Shown here piece after piece: positions 18,367 through 25,675 of a stretch of DNA of 47,051 bases. The notes under the pieces were generated by a model. It saw only the letters and a program-made list of their open reading frames with translations. It was not told the origin of the DNA and ran no database searches. Source of the stretch: Bacillota bacterium (lineage in GTDB: Bacteria > Bacillota > Clostridia > Lachnospirales > Lachnospiraceae); the NCBI GenBank assembly GCA_023387655.1, contig JAEWHR010000002.1:1-47051 (forward strand), given 5' to 3'. Within the stretch, counting starts at the first letter, position 1. Each line of letters opens with the position of its first letter. The translations under genes were made by a program, and so were the position numbers.

Positions 18367-18453
18367 CTAACTACTTTAACTTTAAGAATTTTTCTAATTT
18401 CTATCTACTTTAACATTAAGATTTTTTAATTTCTAACTACTTTAACATTAAGA
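18367..18453. repeat. Three tandem ~33-bp repeats before the flavodoxin gene
   Basis: The core CTAACTACTTTAACNTTAAGA occurs at 18367, 18401 (one further base change) and 18433, with spacings of 34 and 32 bp, and a fainter fourth copy to the right. The array fills much of the 283-base gap between the ABC ATPase and flavodoxin genes, in the flavodoxin leader (minus strand). The even three-turn spacing would suit cooperative protein binding; slippage-prone junk DNA is the alternative. Nothing else was recognised in the gap. Confidence 0.8.
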
Positions 18454-18601
18454 TTTTTTCTATTTTCTTTCTGTTTAACTTTTTATTTCTTCTGCTATCT
18501 ATTATCATCTTACTTCTCTGGTATCAATGGTTTCCACATATCTATAACTTTGACTCACTAAAAAAACAGTATATAAGTCTTATTACTAAGTTTCAATCAT
18601 C

Positions 18602-19375
18602 CTAAGCAGATACAATTGGAACAATATAATGACACTGATTATGTTCACACCAACGTATCTGGGCTCTAATTCCATATACCTCTTGTAATCTTTCTTCTGT
18701 TATCGCATCACTAGATAAGCCTTGAAACAAGATTTTCCCTTGCTTCATGATAATTAAATTGTCACTAAATTGCATTGCTTGATTAATGTCATGTAACACC
18801 ATCACAATCGTCATCTTATATTCTTGATTCAGTTTTTTTACTAAGTTTAAGATTTCAAGTTGATAGTAAATGTCAAGATATGTCGTTGGCTCGTCTAAAA
18901 ACAAAATATCGGTTTTTTGAGCTAATGCCAATGCAATCCATGCTCTCTGGCGCTCACCACCTGATAACTCTCCCACATATCTTTTTGCCATATGCTCTAA
19001 ATTGGTAACTTTTAATGCCCAAGCAATAATTTCTTCTTCCTCCTCATCTTTAGAGGAAAAGAAGCCCTGATAAGGTGTTCTTCCGAAACTTACCAGCCGC
19101 TCCACCGTAAGGTCACTTGGAGCTGAGTTCTGCTGGTAAACAATTGACATTCTTTTTGCGATTTCTTTTACAGATAAATGCTTTAACGCAATCCCATCAA
19201 TTGTTATACTTCCTGATTGTGGTTTTATTTGATTTACCAATAAGTTCAGTAATGTCGATTTTCCAGAACCATTTGGACCTAAGATGGTTGTAATTTTCCC
19301 TTTTTCAATTGTAGTATTTAACTCGTTTATAAATGGTTTCTCTCCATAGGAAAAGCGTAATGACTTAATGTCCAT
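18602..19375 (-). CDS. Iron/heme ABC transporter ATP-binding protein (FecE/FhuC type)
   Basis: Cytoplasmic ATPase of a siderophore- or heme-type importer. Walker A GPNGSGKST, Q-loop YQQN, signature LSGGERQRAWIALALAQ, Walker B ILFLDEPTTYLD and the switch His in VLHDINQAM are all present, and 257 residues is normal. It overlaps the permease stop by 11 bases, indicating one transcript. The nearest ribosome-site match (AAAGG) is about 12 bases from the ATG, so initiation may rely on coupling. The importer is predicted to serve ferric-siderophore or heme; its placement before the flavodoxin and radical SAM genes favours heme. Confidence 0.93.
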   Translation of the reverse strand: MDIKSLRFSYGEKPFINELNTTIEKGKITTILGPNGSGKSTLLNLLVNQIKPQSGSITIDGIALKHLSVKEIAKRMSIVYQQNSAPSDLTVERLVSFGRTPYQGFFSSKDEEEEEIIAWALKVTNLEHMAKRYVGELSGGERQRAWIALALAQKTDILFLDEPTTYLDIYYQLEILNLVKKLNQEYKMTIVMVLHDINQAMQFSDNLIIMKQGKILFQGLSSDAITEERLQEVYGIRAQIRWCEHNQCHYIVPIVSA

Positions 19376-20348
19376 AATTTTTATTGTCCTTTCTTAATAA
19401 ATATAAGAAAAACGGTCCACCAATCACTGTCATGATAATACCAACTGGAATTTCGTAAGGAGCAGTCACAACTCTTCCCACCGTATCTGCAAAAAGCAAC
19501 ACAAATGCTCCAAGAATAGCGGAAAAAGGCAATAATACTTTGTGATCAGATCCAATTAGCATTCTTGCTATATGAGGAACTACCAAACCGATGAATCCAA
19601 TTACACCAACATAAGCAGTAGAAATTCCTGCTAAAAAAACCGCAACCGCTGAGATAAGAATGCGAAGTAGATTCGGATTAAACCCTAAGCTTTTTGTATT
19701 CTTATCTCCAAGTGCCAAGAGATTACAACTCTTATATAGTAGCATTCCAGCTGTTAAACCGAGGAAGGTATAAATCGCTATCATCTGAACCTGTGACCAG
19801 CTTTTTTTCCCAAGATCACCATTAAGCCACGTTAATACGCCTGATAAACTCTCACTGTTAAGAATTGATATCATGCTCGTCACACCACCAAGCATCGCAT
19901 TCACTGCAACACCTGCCAGTATAATTCGTACCGCAGAAATTCCTTTTCTCCAAGCCAAGGCATAGATCATCATACATGCTGCCATACCACCAAGAAAACC
20001 AAACAATGGTATGCTCTTTGTAGCAGAAGGGATGTACAACATGAGAATCATAACTACAACACTTGCCCCAGAGGAGATTCCTGTAATGCCCGGATCAGCC
20101 AATGGATTTCTCATAACTCCTTGTAGCAAAACACCTGCAACAGAAAGGTTTGCACCTACTAAGGTTGCCATAATGATTCGGGGAATTCGTATATCACGAA
20201 TAATCCCAGCACTTCCACCACCACCATGCAAAATAGCACGGATAATATCTTCTATCGATACCGAAACACTTCCAACTAAAGTGGAACATACTATCGTAGA
20301 CAAAAGACACAAAATTACTATACCGAATGCAACTTTATTCTTTTTCAT
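19365..20348 (-). CDS. FecCD-family ABC transporter permease
   Basis: An integral membrane subunit (homodimeric in this family) that moves iron complexes, heme or cobalamin across the membrane. The 327 residues consist of repeated hydrophobic segments starting with VAFGIVILCLLSTIVCSTLV. Family motifs are RIPRIIMATLVGANLSVAGV, LQGVMRNPLADPGITGISSGAS, VGFIGLVVPHIARMLIG and ADTVGRVV. It lies 7 bases after the binding-protein gene and overlaps the ATPase gene. BtuC-type vitamin B12 permeases share these motifs, so the substrate rests on context. Confidence 0.94.
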   Translation of the reverse strand: MKKNKVAFGIVILCLLSTIVCSTLVGSVSVSIEDIIRAILHGGGGSAGIIRDIRIPRIIMATLVGANLSVAGVLLQGVMRNPLADPGITGISSGASVVVMILMLYIPSATKSIPLFGFLGGMAACMMIYALAWRKGISAVRIILAGVAVNAMLGGVTSMISILNSESLSGVLTWLNGDLGKKSWSQVQMIAIYTFLGLTAGMLLYKSCNLLALGDKNTKSLGFNPNLLRILISAVAVFLAGISTAYVGVIGFIGLVVPHIARMLIGSDHKVLLPFSAILGAFVLLFADTVGRVVTAPYEIPVGIIMTVIGGPFFLYLLRKDNKNYGH

Positions 20349-20354
20349 CTAAAT

Positions 20355-21377
20355 TTACTCCGCATATATGATATCAACTAACTTCTCCATCGCATCCACA
20401 GCCAATAGATTTGCACTCATACCAAAATAACTAGTTTCAAGTGCAATAACCTTATCATTTTTTACAGCATCGAAATTTTGCCATGCCGCATTGGTTTCAA
20501 ACTCTTTTTTAAATGCTTCTAAAGATTCTTCTGGATTTGCATGTGCCATAAATAAAATGTAGTCCGGATTTTTATCAGCGAGATATTCCATATCGACTGG
20601 TGTAAAGCTTGCATTTGCACCTTCAATCACATTCTTTGCTCCAACACGATTCGCTAAATCCCCAACATAGGAGGACTCTGAAGCTACCATAAAGCTAGTT
20701 CCTGCTCCAAAGACGATTAATACAGATGGTCCCTCTTTTCCTTCCATCATGCCAGCTATCTTTTCTTCTCTTTCTTCAAAAGAAGCAACTAATTCATTTG
20801 CTTTTGTCTGTACATTAAATCTTTCACCAAGAAAATGTATTGCCTCTTTTAATCCATCATAGCTAGTTAGATTTACAAATGCGGACTCAATCCCAAGCGT
20901 ATCAAATTGTGTTTTTAAATCTTCTGATAGAGAATCTACCGATACAATAACATTTGGCTCAAGAGATGCTATTACCTCTAAATCAGGGCTCATTGCACTA
21001 CCAATTCTAGTCGCATCTGCTACACTTTCTGGAAGCTCATAGCTACTAGTTGGAACGCCTACCATCGGTATACCAAGAGCATCTAAAATCTGAACTACTG
21101 CAACAGAAGATGCAACTACTCGCTCTGTAACTACTTCCTCACCACTGTTACTAACTTCCTTTCCACCCTCTGTAGCACTGCTATCTCCAGTATTACTTAC
21201 ATCCGTATTACTTTCACCAGCATTACTATTTCCCGGGTCAATACTACTCTCTACACCTTCTTTTTTACTTGCACTACTATTTGCATCTGTTTCCACTGAA
21301 TCCTTTTTTCCACAGCCAACAACCATCAAACCAACAGCTAAGGTTAGTGCTATTACAATATTTCTCTTTAATCTCAT
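20355..21377 (-). CDS. Iron/heme ABC transporter substrate-binding lipoprotein
   Basis: Extracellular receptor of the importer. The signal peptide LKRNIVIALTLAVGLMVVGC ends in a lipobox Cys. A long Ser/Asn/Gly/Asp-rich tether of ~50 residues follows, then the Peripla_BP_2 fold: VASSVAVVQILDALGIPMVG, PDLEVIASLEPNVIVSVD, AGTSFMVASESSYVGDLANR and VDMEYLADKNPDYILFMAHA. This is the FecB/HtsA/BtuF-like class, which binds ferric siderophores, heme or cobalamin. AGGAGG sits 8 bases before the ATG. It is the first gene of the five-gene transcript and faces an AraC regulator across a palindromic control region. Confidence 0.93.
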   Translation of the reverse strand: MRLKRNIVIALTLAVGLMVVGCGKKDSVETDANSSASKKEGVESSIDPGNSNAGESNTDVSNTGDSSATEGGKEVSNSGEEVVTERVVASSVAVVQILDALGIPMVGVPTSSYELPESVADATRIGSAMSPDLEVIASLEPNVIVSVDSLSEDLKTQFDTLGIESAFVNLTSYDGLKEAIHFLGERFNVQTKANELVASFEEREEKIAGMMEGKEGPSVLIVFGAGTSFMVASESSYVGDLANRVGAKNVIEGANASFTPVDMEYLADKNPDYILFMAHANPEESLEAFKKEFETNAAWQNFDAVKNDKVIALETSYFGMSANLLAVDAMEKLVDIIYAE

Positions 21378-21416
21378 ACTTTCTTCCTCCTAAAAAGCTT
21401 CTTATTCTTAAAAAGT

Positions 21417-21431
21417 TGCTAATATTTAGCA
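21417..21431. promoter_or_regulatory. Hairpin in the importer leader
   Basis: TGCTAA-TAT-TTAGCA is a perfect short hairpin. It is followed by T7 on the plus strand and by ACTTTTT on the minus strand, 40 bases before the binding-protein start. It could be a weak terminator or attenuator on either strand; no regulator was identified. Confidence 0.35.
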
Positions 21432-21485
21432 TTTTTTTATACCAAACTTCTTGAATATACGAAGTTATTGATAAAATTTATTAAT

Positions 21486-21528
21486 AGTTAGTTTTAACTA
21501 ACTGCTTTGTAGTATATCATGCTATAAT
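21486..21528 (+). promoter_or_regulatory. Palindromic operator and -10 box in the divergent control region
   Basis: AGTTAGTT-TT-AACTAACT (21486-21503) is a perfect 8+8 inverted repeat. A TATAAT at 21523-21528 points toward the AraC gene, and the palindrome covers its -35 zone, which lacks a good TTGACA. The half-site recalls DtxR/IdeR iron boxes (TTAGGTTAG..) without matching them. It is a plausible binding site for the AraC protein or an iron regulator. Confidence 0.55.
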
Positions 21529-21586
21529 GATCACATGTTTTGATTTTTTTAGTTTATTTTTCATTTTTTTTAGAAAGGGTGAAGTC

Positions 21587-22225
21587 ATGACAGAACTTTA
21601 TTGGAACCATCTCGAGATCTGCTTCCAGCTCTATTCTGGAAATACAAAGAAGGCAATTGAGGAATTTATAGAAAAAACACGCTCTTTATGTTTTACCTCG
21701 CCACAAGAGCGTACCTGTTACTTAACTTCTCTAAATCAGGGGATTTATAATTATATTTTAATTCAAGAAAGTGTATCCTTGCACTCCTGTTGTCTCAGTA
21801 ATGAAAAGAAAATTGTAAAATGCACAGGTGATACCCTTTTAGCAATTGGAGAGAATATTATTCGCTCTTACGGCTACTGTTACGAATATATAATACAAAG
21901 ACATAAAAATGAGCATATAAGAAAAGTACTAGACTACATTCATAAAAATTTAAATGAAAACTTAACACTAGATGTAGTGAGCAAAGAAGCTAATATTAAT
22001 AAATGTTATTTATGCGATTTATTTAAAAAAGAGGTATGCCAAAGTTTCAGTGAATACGTTTTATCACAAAGAATTCAACTAGCAAAAAAACTACTTCTAA
22101 CAACACCGCATTCCATACAAGTAATCGCCGAAAAGTGTGGGTTTCAAAACCAGTCCTATTTTTGTACTTGCTTTAAGAAAACCATGGGAGTAACACCAAC
22201 AAAGTTAAGAAAGAGCCACAAGTAA
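21587..22225 (+). CDS. AraC-family regulator, cysteine-rich
   Basis: 212 residues. The C-terminal ~105 form the double helix-turn-helix of AraC proteins (HIRKVLDYIHKNLNENLTLD.., then YVLSQRIQLAKKLLLTTPHS, FQNQSYFCTCFKKTMGVTP). The first ~105 residues match no domain that I recognise. Thirteen cysteines are spread over both parts, including SCC, KCYLCDLF and FCTCF, which is unusually many and may allow metal, heme or redox sensing (inference). AAAGGGTG precedes the ATG at 21587; an in-frame ATG 60 bases earlier lacks a site. Divergent from the importer operon, it is the likely regulator of that operon. Confidence 0.9.
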   Translation: MTELYWNHLEICFQLYSGNTKKAIEEFIEKTRSLCFTSPQERTCYLTSLNQGIYNYILIQESVSLHSCCLSNEKKIVKCTGDTLLAIGENIIRSYGYCYEYIIQRHKNEHIRKVLDYIHKNLNENLTLDVVSKEANINKCYLCDLFKKEVCQSFSEYVLSQRIQLAKKLLLTTPHSIQVIAEKCGFQNQSYFCTCFKKTMGVTPTKLRKSHK

Positions 22226-22259
22226 AATAACTTCATGGGCTTTTACATTCATAAATAAA

Positions 22260-22318
22260 AAATCTCTTCTTTCTCATAGATCCAATAGAATTAGATCATT
22301 TATAAAAAGAAGAGATTT
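22260..22318. terminator. Bidirectional terminator between convergent genes
   Basis: AAATCTCTTCTTT (22260-22272) pairs with AAAGAAGAGATTT (22306-22318). The 33-base loop contains a second GATC..GATC pair. A-rich and T-rich flanks fit termination of both the AraC gene and the subtilase gene. Confidence 0.8.
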
Positions 22319-22429
22319 CTTAAATACTTGGTAATTTCATCATACTATATCTCAGTCCCGGTGACTTTAATCTACTGTGACTGAACTTTGCACACATTAT
22401 TTTATTAATATAGTAGGTTATAAGATTTA

Positions 22430-24178
22430 CTATACCGGTAAACTATCCCTAACACAAAGAGCACCCCACCCAATAATTTGATTTGGGTAATCTCGAAAAG
22501 CTGGAAGATGCCTTGCTCCACTAATTAAATAAGCTTTCATCTTCTCCCCATAAAGATAGATATCGTTACCATGAACAATACCCCATTCCATTAAAAGCGC
22601 AGCTGCCCCTGCTACAAATGGAGTTGCCATAGATGTCCCTGAGCGAGCGGTATATCCGCCCCCTGGAGAGGCTGATATTATATCAACACCAGGAGCAACC
22701 AAATCCGGCTTTACAATCTGATCCCCTCTGGTAAAGCCACGTCCAGAAAAATAGGCAAGACTGTCTGTATTCGAGTCATATGCCCCTACCGTAATCACTC
22801 CAGAGGCAGTTGACGGAATGGTTAATGTAGTCTCAGGAACTGGTCTTGAAAATCCTGTTTGCTCGCTTAATGCACCGGTAGAAGGAAGCCACAAATTATA
22901 ATTTCCAGCAATAATCCTCCTTGGTGTTAGCTCAATTTTCCATATCCCTGGTACCAAAACTTGCTCTACGGGGATTAATTCAAAGTAGATTTCTTGCGCT
23001 TTATTGGAAGGGATAGGTTCCCCATAATAAAGAAGTACCTTCGTCTGTCTTAATTGAAACTGTTGTGATCCGAGTATTGATGGGATTGGACCAACTACAT
23101 TTCCACTTGGATGAATCAGAGAAATATCAAATTCATCAAAGTAATTTTTCCAAAGTTGAACATTAATTGAGGATTCTCCTTCGCCAATCACTAGTTCAAT
23201 CACGGTATTTACATTTTGCTTTAATATTCCAGAAGTATGAGTTCTACTTCCACCCTCATTCCCGGTACCTACAATAATATTGGTTTTCCAGTAGTTTGCT
23301 GCAGTATTTAAGTAGGTTTCTACAATCGCATTACCATCATGGGAGCCATAGTTGTTACCAAAACTAATATTAATTGCTATTGGCTGATTTCTAGCAAGCG
23401 CCGTCTTTACAGCAAAATCTACCCCAGTCATAAGTTGTGATGTCTTTGGAAATGACCTACTAACTGGATTTCCTAATTTCACAACTAAGATATCACTTTT
23501 GGGTGCTACTCCTTGATATCTACCGTCAGACAGAGTTCCTGTTCCAGCTGCTATTCCTGCCACATGGGTACCATGCCCTGACAAATCCGTACTTGGTACT
23601 AGCCTCATACGTTCCGACATATTGTTAAGAGATAAAGCTGCATTAATGTCTTCCTCCGTATATAAGGTTCCTTGCACATAACCCGTAGGAGGATTGCGAT
23701 CTCCTGTAGCAGAGATTGTTTGATCCCAAAGAGCTATAATTCTTGTGGTCCCATCTGGATTTCGAAAGTCTGGGTGGGAATAATCAATGCCAGAGTCAAT
23801 AATAGCAACAATAACACCTTCTCCCTCTAGATTGTAAGGTGGGGCCTGTACTGGTGTAACACAAGAAGCTGCCTTCCCCTCCGTTACTTCAAATGTTAAT
23901 TGCTTTGGTTTCTCAATAAATTCAATCTCACTAAATTGTACTAAGCGGTCAATTTTATCCTGGTCAATGGTAATAATTGCGTAGTTTCCTAATAGTTCAA
24001 CAAACATAAATCCTAATTCATCTGCAACCCTTTGCAAACTACTGTTATATTTCACTATTAATTCCCACTGTCTTGTTTCAGGATCGTATCCAACATCTAA
24101 ATCCTGCGTCTGCTCCCGTTCACGCTCTGATGTATCAAGTGCTAAATTTAGCTGACTATCTGCTTTTCCGCTATTCAT
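22430..24178 (-). CDS. Subtilisin-like serine protease, Csp-like
   Basis: A peptidase family S8 enzyme of 582 residues. The N-terminal ~95 residues look like the short Csp propeptide (WELIVKYNSSL.., IEFIEKPKQL). The catalytic triad is complete: Asp in AIIDSGIDYSHPDF, His in SGHGTHVAGIAAG and Ser in SGTSMATPFVAGAAAL, with the oxyanion Asn in GTGNEGG. A ~150-residue jellyroll-like insert lies between the His and Ser blocks, as in clostridial CspA/B/C proteases that activate the cortex hydrolase SleC. No signal peptide. GGAGG lies 5 bases before the ATG at 24178. An in-frame GTG at 24256 would add a Cys-rich extension, with its AGGAG only 3 bases away. A non-germination subtilase is possible. 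Confidence 0.9.
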   Translation of the reverse strand: MNSGKADSQLNLALDTSEREREQTQDLDVGYDPETRQWELIVKYNSSLQRVADELGFMFVELLGNYAIITIDQDKIDRLVQFSEIEFIEKPKQLTFEVTEGKAASCVTPVQAPPYNLEGEGVIVAIIDSGIDYSHPDFRNPDGTTRIIALWDQTISATGDRNPPTGYVQGTLYTEEDINAALSLNNMSERMRLVPSTDLSGHGTHVAGIAAGTGTLSDGRYQGVAPKSDILVVKLGNPVSRSFPKTSQLMTGVDFAVKTALARNQPIAINISFGNNYGSHDGNAIVETYLNTAANYWKTNIIVGTGNEGGSRTHTSGILKQNVNTVIELVIGEGESSINVQLWKNYFDEFDISLIHPSGNVVGPIPSILGSQQFQLRQTKVLLYYGEPIPSNKAQEIYFELIPVEQVLVPGIWKIELTPRRIIAGNYNLWLPSTGALSEQTGFSRPVPETTLTIPSTASGVITVGAYDSNTDSLAYFSGRGFTRGDQIVKPDLVAPGVDIISASPGGGYTARSGTSMATPFVAGAAALLMEWGIVHGNDIYLYGEKMKAYLISGARHLPAFRDYPNQIIGWGALCVRDSLPV

Positions 24179-24345
24179 ATTTTCCTCCATTCTGTTCAAA
24201 TTCTGCGAATTTTGGCAACAGCACAAATTCGTGTGTGAGAAATCTTTATTTTTCACACACTCCTCTGGTTTTAACTCTTATCACTAATATATTCTCATTT
24301 ATCCACCCTTACTACTTAAAACTTAACCCTCATATCCTCTAACTA

Positions 24346-24373
24346 CCTTAGCGCGTCATGCGCACCCTTAGCG
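24346..24373. repeat. Short GC-rich direct repeat
   Basis: CCTTAGCG occurs at 24346 and again at 24366, around a GCGC..GCGC palindrome, in an otherwise AT-rich 309-base gap. Its base composition stands out from its surroundings. No function was recognised. Confidence 0.35.
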
Positions 24374-24380
24374 GAGCGTT

Positions 24381-24417
24381 TTTTAATTTATAGGGCGCAA
24401 TTTCATATAAATTAAAA
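24381..24417. repeat. Perfect 12-bp inverted repeat
   Basis: TTTTAATTTATA (24381-24392) and TATAAATTAAAA (24406-24417) pair exactly around a GC-richer loop. It lies just beyond the GH130 terminator and may extend it, or form part of the subtilase control region. Confidence 0.55.
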
Positions 24418-24449
24418 AAGCCGAAGCCATTAAACTAAAATTGGCTTCG
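24414..24449 (-). terminator. Terminator of the GH130 gene
   Basis: CGAAGCCA/TGGCTTCG (24422-24429 and 24442-24449) form an 8-bp stem with a 12-base loop. GCTTTTTTAATTT follows in the minus direction, 38 bases after the GH130 stop. Confidence 0.88.
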
Positions 24450-24487
24450 ACATACTGGCATCTATTGCTATCCTCTTATCAATTCTT

Positions 24488-25456
24488 CTATAATGCATTC
24501 TTTTTTATATAATTTACTAATTCATCCACTTGGGTAAACGCTAATCCAACCACGGTATCTGCTGCACCATAATATATCGCAATACGTCCTGTCGCAGCAT
24601 CATATAAGGATGCACAAGGAAATGTAACGTTTGGAACATCACCAACACACTCATAAAGTTCCGTTGGATGAAAAATATATGGCTTACAACGGTAGGTTAC
24701 CTTCCATGGCTCCTCTTTATCAAGAATAGCCGCTCCCATACTATAAATCATACCATTGCAAGTGGTACCAACTCCATGAAAGATTAATAACCAACCATCG
24801 GTAAGTTCAATTGGAGTTGGACCTGCTCCAATTTTAGTCCATGCCCATCCCTCCGCCTTCATGACATAGCGATGGTATCCCCAATGCTCCATATCCGGGC
24901 TCTGACTAAGATATATATCACCAAACGGAGTGTGACCATTATCCGAAGGTCTAGAAAGCATTAAATATTTATTATGTATCTTTTTAGGAAATAAAACTCC
25001 ATTTCGATTAAAAGGTAAAAAAGCATTTTCAAGCTGAAAAAACTTCTTAAAATCATATGTATATGCCACACCTATTGTAGGTCCATGATACTGATTGCAC
25101 CAAGTCACGTAATACCGATCTTCGATATAACACACTCTTGGATCATAGCCGCAAGCTACTCCAACTTGATTTCCAGATGTATCGTATAAAGAGAATGGTT
25201 CATGTTCAATATCCCAATCAATTCCGTTCTCACTTTTCCCAAGGTATAGTTGTTGCTCCATTGCAGTATTGTCACAGCGGAATATTCCTAAAAACTTACC
25301 TTCCTTTGCTATGACGGCACTATTAAATATGCTATTAGCGCCTGGTATTTGATTTCTCTTAATTATTGGATTGTTGCTATAGCGCCATACAATATCAGTA
25401 CATCCAACCGGCCTATCCTGCCACGGTATATTTGGGAGATTTTCTCCAATCATCAT
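24488..25456 (-). CDS. Glycoside hydrolase family 130 protein (mannoside phosphorylase type)
   Basis: A five-bladed beta-propeller enzyme of family GH130, whose members mostly phosphorolyse beta-1,4-mannosides such as mannooligosaccharides or mannosyl-glucose. Blade motifs are NSIFNSAVIAKEGKFLGIFR, ACGYDPRVCYIEDRYYVTWC (containing the Asp expected as general acid), SRPSDNGHTPFGDIYLS, KIGAGPTPIELTDGWLLIFH and IAIYYGAADTVVGLAF. The 322 residues are typical. There is no signal peptide, so it acts on imported oligosaccharides. It stands alone without a sugar transporter here. GGAG lies about 10 bases before the first of two consecutive ATGs. The exact subfamily and substrate cannot be read from sequence alone. 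Confidence 0.92.
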   Translation of the reverse strand: MMIGENLPNIPWQDRPVGCTDIVWRYSNNPIIKRNQIPGANSIFNSAVIAKEGKFLGIFRCDNTAMEQQLYLGKSENGIDWDIEHEPFSLYDTSGNQVGVACGYDPRVCYIEDRYYVTWCNQYHGPTIGVAYTYDFKKFFQLENAFLPFNRNGVLFPKKIHNKYLMLSRPSDNGHTPFGDIYLSQSPDMEHWGYHRYVMKAEGWAWTKIGAGPTPIELTDGWLLIFHGVGTTCNGMIYSMGAAILDKEEPWKVTYRCKPYIFHPTELYECVGDVPNVTFPCASLYDAATGRIAIYYGAADTVVGLAFTQVDELVNYIKKNAL

Positions 25457-25616
25457 AGTAGTGATTCTCCTATCTATAAATTGTAATGGTACTATAACAC
25501 AATCCAGAATGTATGCAATGTAGTATTTTATAATCTTTTTGTACTAGTTGATGTTAATTTGATTCAATCCTTTATCTAGGTATTTATCCATCTAGTAACA
25601 TACTGCTACAACCTAG

Positions 25617-25645
25617 AAAAAACCGAGTTCAAAAATACTTTGAAC
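25617..25645 (-). terminator. Terminator of the opuC-patB operon
   Basis: GTTCAAA-AATAC-TTTGAAC is a perfect 7-bp stem followed on the minus strand by CTCGG and TTTTTT, 30 bases after the patB stop. The adjoining gap up to 25457 carries a possible GH130 promoter: TTGCAT, 16 bases, TATAGT (minus). Confidence 0.85.
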
Positions 25646-25675
25646 CGAAAGAAAGACTCTCCTAAAATATCAAGC

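Noticed and set aside
18367..18453. CRISPR array
   Set aside because: The units are adjacent and repeat their whole length with mutations; there are no unique spacers and no cas genes.
24179..24256. Cys-rich N-terminal extension of the subtilase as certain coding sequence
   Set aside because: The GTG at 24256 has its AGGAG only 3 bases away, whereas the ATG at 24178 has an optimal GGAGG; the extension remains possible but unproven.
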